From positions 4,757,501-4,821,500 of the forward strand of contig JAHQIY010000005.1 of the NCBI GenBank assembly GCA_019054805.1: 64,000 nt of DNA. Direction: 5' to 3'. Origin of the DNA: Brachionus manjavacas. Lineage: Eukaryota; Rotifera; Eurotatoria; Ploima; Brachionidae. Positions within the stretch are counted from its first letter, which is position 1; each line of letters begins with the position of its first letter. The notes beneath the pieces are model-generated. The model was not told the DNA's origin. It ran no database searches and saw nothing but the letters and a program-made list of their open reading frames with translations. Positions 61,176-64,000 of this stretch are shown here, in pieces. The position numbers and the translations under genes are program-made.

Positions 61176-62331
61176 ATGAATTTGAGCGATGATTTGATAC
61201 GCCACGAATTGAGAAGTTTAGCGACACCAAATATGACCCGATCAAGATCCCAATCGACCGATTCGGTAAACGAATCTGTGAAATCGACCATTAATGAGAC
61301 CAAGCAGAGCATTTACATCGATGAAATTCTGCAAGATGACATTGGGCACAATTTTTTTTGTCTTTCGTGCTGTTTCAAATTCGAGGATAACACGAGCTTC
61401 CTTCGACACTTTGGTCAACACCATTTGAACCAGGTTAAACTTACATATAGTCAGGAACAGTTCCTCAAACACAACTCTTTCGAATATCGCTTTTTGTCAA
61501 TATTGATTGATTTTAGAATAAAATCAAAATTTTTGCGCAAATATTCTCACGATTTGATAGTTTTAAATGAAGAGACAGCTCTCATGCTGGATGAACTTAA
61601 CAAAGAAGAGAACGAGGATGATGACAGCGATTCAAGTGATAAAGAACTGTCGGTCCATGACGAAAATAATCTGTACGACTCGAGACCAAAGCTGTCTTTG
61701 CTGTTTGTGGACTTTTCGATCATCAAGTCTGGTCGAATATTCTCCTACTTGAAGGACTTGTTTGTCAAAAGTTATCCGGTTTTTAAAAACAGTAATGATG
61801 CTAGAAAAGAAGTCGCCCTGTTTGATAGCAGTGACCGAGTCAAAGAGTCTAATGAGAACAAAAATCCGAAAAAAACATCTAGTCAGGTTTTTCACTCGAG
61901 AAATGCCTGCAAAAAGCTTAAATGTCCCAAGTGCAATTGGCATTACAAATACCGAGAAACATTGGACATTCACATGAAGGAAAAACACTCGACTGATTTA
62001 TCACAGACGATGTCACAGCAGTGCGTCTATTGCATTGAAAATATTCAGCACCCGAGATTAGGCCGGGGCGAACAGTACAAATGCGGATATAAACCGTACA
62101 GATGTGACATATGTGACTATTCAACCACCACAAAAGGAAATCTGAGCATTCACATGCAGTCTGACAAACATGTTAATAATTTGAAAGAGATAGGGTCTAA
62201 ATCACAGGAGAAAATTGAAGCTAGAGATTGTGGTAGTGAATCGAATGACATTCGGTCTATTGATTTGAACAGAAAGTTTGTGAACAAAAAGTATTTGAAT
62301 TCAAAAATATTGGCCGGCAATTTACCACAAG
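61176..62331 (+). CDS. ZFHX3/ZFHX4 (zfh-2)-type zinc-finger protein, first coding exon
   Basis: From ATG 61176, 385 codons plus one base run to a GGTTTG donor at 62331/62332. C2H2 fingers: [20 protein letters not shown] (C62, C65, H78, H82/83), [20 protein letters not shown] (C250, C253, H266, H271) and [20 protein letters not shown] (C310, C313, H326, H332). CVYC...[20 protein letters not shown] links the last two. The [11 protein letters not shown]...HMKEKH, CVYC...HPRL.RGE.Y.CGYKP and [20 protein letters not shown] blocks are diagnostic of ZFHX/zfh-2 homeobox proteins, large nuclear transcription factors. An acidic Asp/Ser tract lies near 146-157. The homeodomains and remaining fingers would be on later exons beyond or near the window edge. 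Confidence 0.88.
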
Positions 62332-62466
62332 GTTTGTTTTTTTATAGTTTATTTTTTTTTAATGTTAGAAAAAAATGTGTTTTTTTATTGAACAAAAAGA
62401 AATATCATCAAATTAAGTCCTTAAATAAATTTTTAAGGTTGAATACGGCGGCAATTTAGTCGAAAT

Positions 62467-62945
62467 GTGCTTAGAGAAAATTTTACATTTAAATTAAAAT
62501 CGTCATTTTTAATTCGAATGAATAGAAATAGGTTTAAATCAATTATAAAATATTTTTGGGCAAATTTACATCAATTTGATCAGGGCGGTATTTTGTATAT
62601 AAAATGGCTTAAATTTGCTTTGAAAAATAAATTTGGGTTTTTTGATCAAACTTTATTTATTAAATGTAAATTGTGTAACTTTTTTTGCGATTCATTAAAC
62701 AAAATGTTTATTAAGCAGTTTAAAAAATGATAAGGAACACAAAAGAAAATTATATAAATTATTCTCTAGGGTTGATTTCAACTATAAGCTTTTTGTAAAT
62801 TTATATAAATTTATTATAGGATTTTACTTTAAATCACCAAAAAATGACGGTTTTATTTATAGATTTGAAAATAGATTAAAAGACTTGAGAAGTAATTTTT
62901 ACTTTTTTTGTTATAATAAGTGTTGTTCCTTTTACCGTTGATGTT
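62467..62945 (+). other. AT-rich coding-like stretch with one C2H2-like motif across a frame change
   Basis: It reads KYFWANLHQFDQGGILYIKW, LFIKCKLCNFFCDSLNKM, a frame change at about 62727, then NDKEHKRKLYKLFSRVDFN and on to NKCCSFYR. CKLCNFFCDSL...KEHKRK resembles a zinc finger of the type with a His-x4-6-His end, but the expected first His is absent (KQFKK). It may be a decayed or later part of the ZFHX gene, or chance. Confidence 0.2.
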
Positions 62946-64000
62946 GTCAAATATATTTTATACCTGTCTAAATAGCTATCTTTTTTGTTTTTTAAATTAT
63001 TTAATTTATCAAAAAAATATGGCTTATTTAAAGCAAATTTCGTGAAAAGAAAATTTTCAATTCATTTATTTTCGCTGATATTAATAAATTATAGAAATTC
63101 AATTTTCGAGCTAAAAATTGAATTCAAATATCATCTTTGGCTAAATTTAAATAATTAAAACTGTTTGAAACAAAAAAACTAGTTTCAAGGATTTTGATAT
63201 TTAAAGATTTTTGATATTTTGAGATTTTGGTTCGAAAAGAAGTAAAAGTTAGTTCATCTTTGATTGCAGCCTCGGAAAATCAGATAATTAAATTAAAATT
63301 TAATTAAACCTGGTTCAGCATTTTACGATTAAAATTGGTCCTTTGGAGCCTTATGCAGCAAATATTTGACGATATCAAATTATTTTTGAAATTGATTTGA
63401 GAAGATATTAATTAGATTTTTGAAATTCTTTTTTGTTTCCCTGATATATTGTTCATCAGAATCATAATTCTCTACTTGTTTTTTGATCTCTTATTTTGAA
63501 CAATTTAAATATTTCAAATCCACCTAATCATTCACCTTAATTAAATTTACATCAAAAAAAAAAAGGAATATCGACTAATTATTTTAATGAAAATATCTTA
63601 ATGCAAAATTTTAATAATAATGATAATGTTAGTTGTGAGAGAAAAAATAGAAAATAAAAAAAAATAGAAACAGAATTAATTTAATATTTAATTTGTTGAT
63701 TAGAAATTTTCAAATTTGAAATTAATGGAATTTCTATTTCTTATATAAAATTAAAGAAAAGGAATTGGCTGATGCTTGAATCATATTAAACTCGATTTTC
63801 ATATATTTCTTTTTAGATTGATTTTTAAAATTATAGTCATTACTATTTATTTTAATAAAATCCTATCAATTTGCTTAAAAGGGTGATTATTTCTAAAATA
63901 GTTTGTAAACGGTATATTAAGAGATTAGATGCGCCAAAATATGAAAACATTTCGCTTAATTTTTTTAAAAACAAAATTTATTAGGTTGAGTTGTCAACTA
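62946..64000. other. AT-rich stretch, probably intron of the ZFHX-type gene
   Basis: No coding exon or repeat I can support to the window end. Confidence 0.45.

Overview
The window is AT-rich eukaryotic DNA (roughly three quarters A+T by eye). Its genes carry many very short introns, mostly 40-60 bp with clear GT...AG ends, and are single-copy animal genes: ANO8-type anoctamin, UBL7, TRNT1, MPPED-type metallophosphoesterases, a ZFHX-family zinc-finger protein, cytosolic HSP70 and a mitochondrial m-AAA protease. Together with the compact introns and the many decayed transposons this suggests a small invertebrate. A monogonont rotifer such as Brachionus fits, but that is inference. I saw no tRNA, rRNA or CRISPR array.

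Layout. 1-691: 5' end of an m-AAA protease gene (minus), cut by the window edge. 2.3-4.1 kb: a C-terminally truncated HSP70 copy (minus). 4.7-18.3 kb: a graveyard of decayed genes and mobile elements (hAT remnant, decayed multi-exon ORFs, a 21-bp coding minisatellite, a USP34-like gene fragment between inverted repeats, a broken non-LTR retrotransposon, a Gypsy-like LTR element with two unlike LTRs). 18.9-21.0 kb: the full-length HSP70, whose promoter has a perfect heat-shock element array that the truncated copy lacks. 21.9-29.3 kb: three plus-strand genes packed head to tail (ANO8, a glutaredoxin-like gene, UBL7), with gaps of about 60-80 and 20 bp, facing TRNT1 (minus, 30.3-32.0 kb). 33-41 kb: MULE remnant, a 0.56-kb repeat present twice, an intronless acidic gene (36.2-37.1 kb) and a 1.4-kb segment with 61-bp inverted ends. 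41.5-46.3 kb: two MPPED paralogs facing each other around a 41-residue membrane microprotein and a Tc1-type transposon. 46.7-48.9 kb: retrotransposon tails. 48.9-60.7 kb: about 12 kb with no gene I can call. 60.7-62.3 kb: one well-formed exon (minus) and the 5' exon of a ZFHX-type gene (plus).

The functional themes are protein quality control (HSP70, m-AAA protease, UBL7), lipid scrambling or ER-membrane biology (ANO8), tRNA maturation (TRNT1) and phosphodiester hydrolysis (MPPED). I see no single pathway linking them. All exon coordinates were worked out by hand from splice signals and reading-frame continuity, with no transcript evidence.
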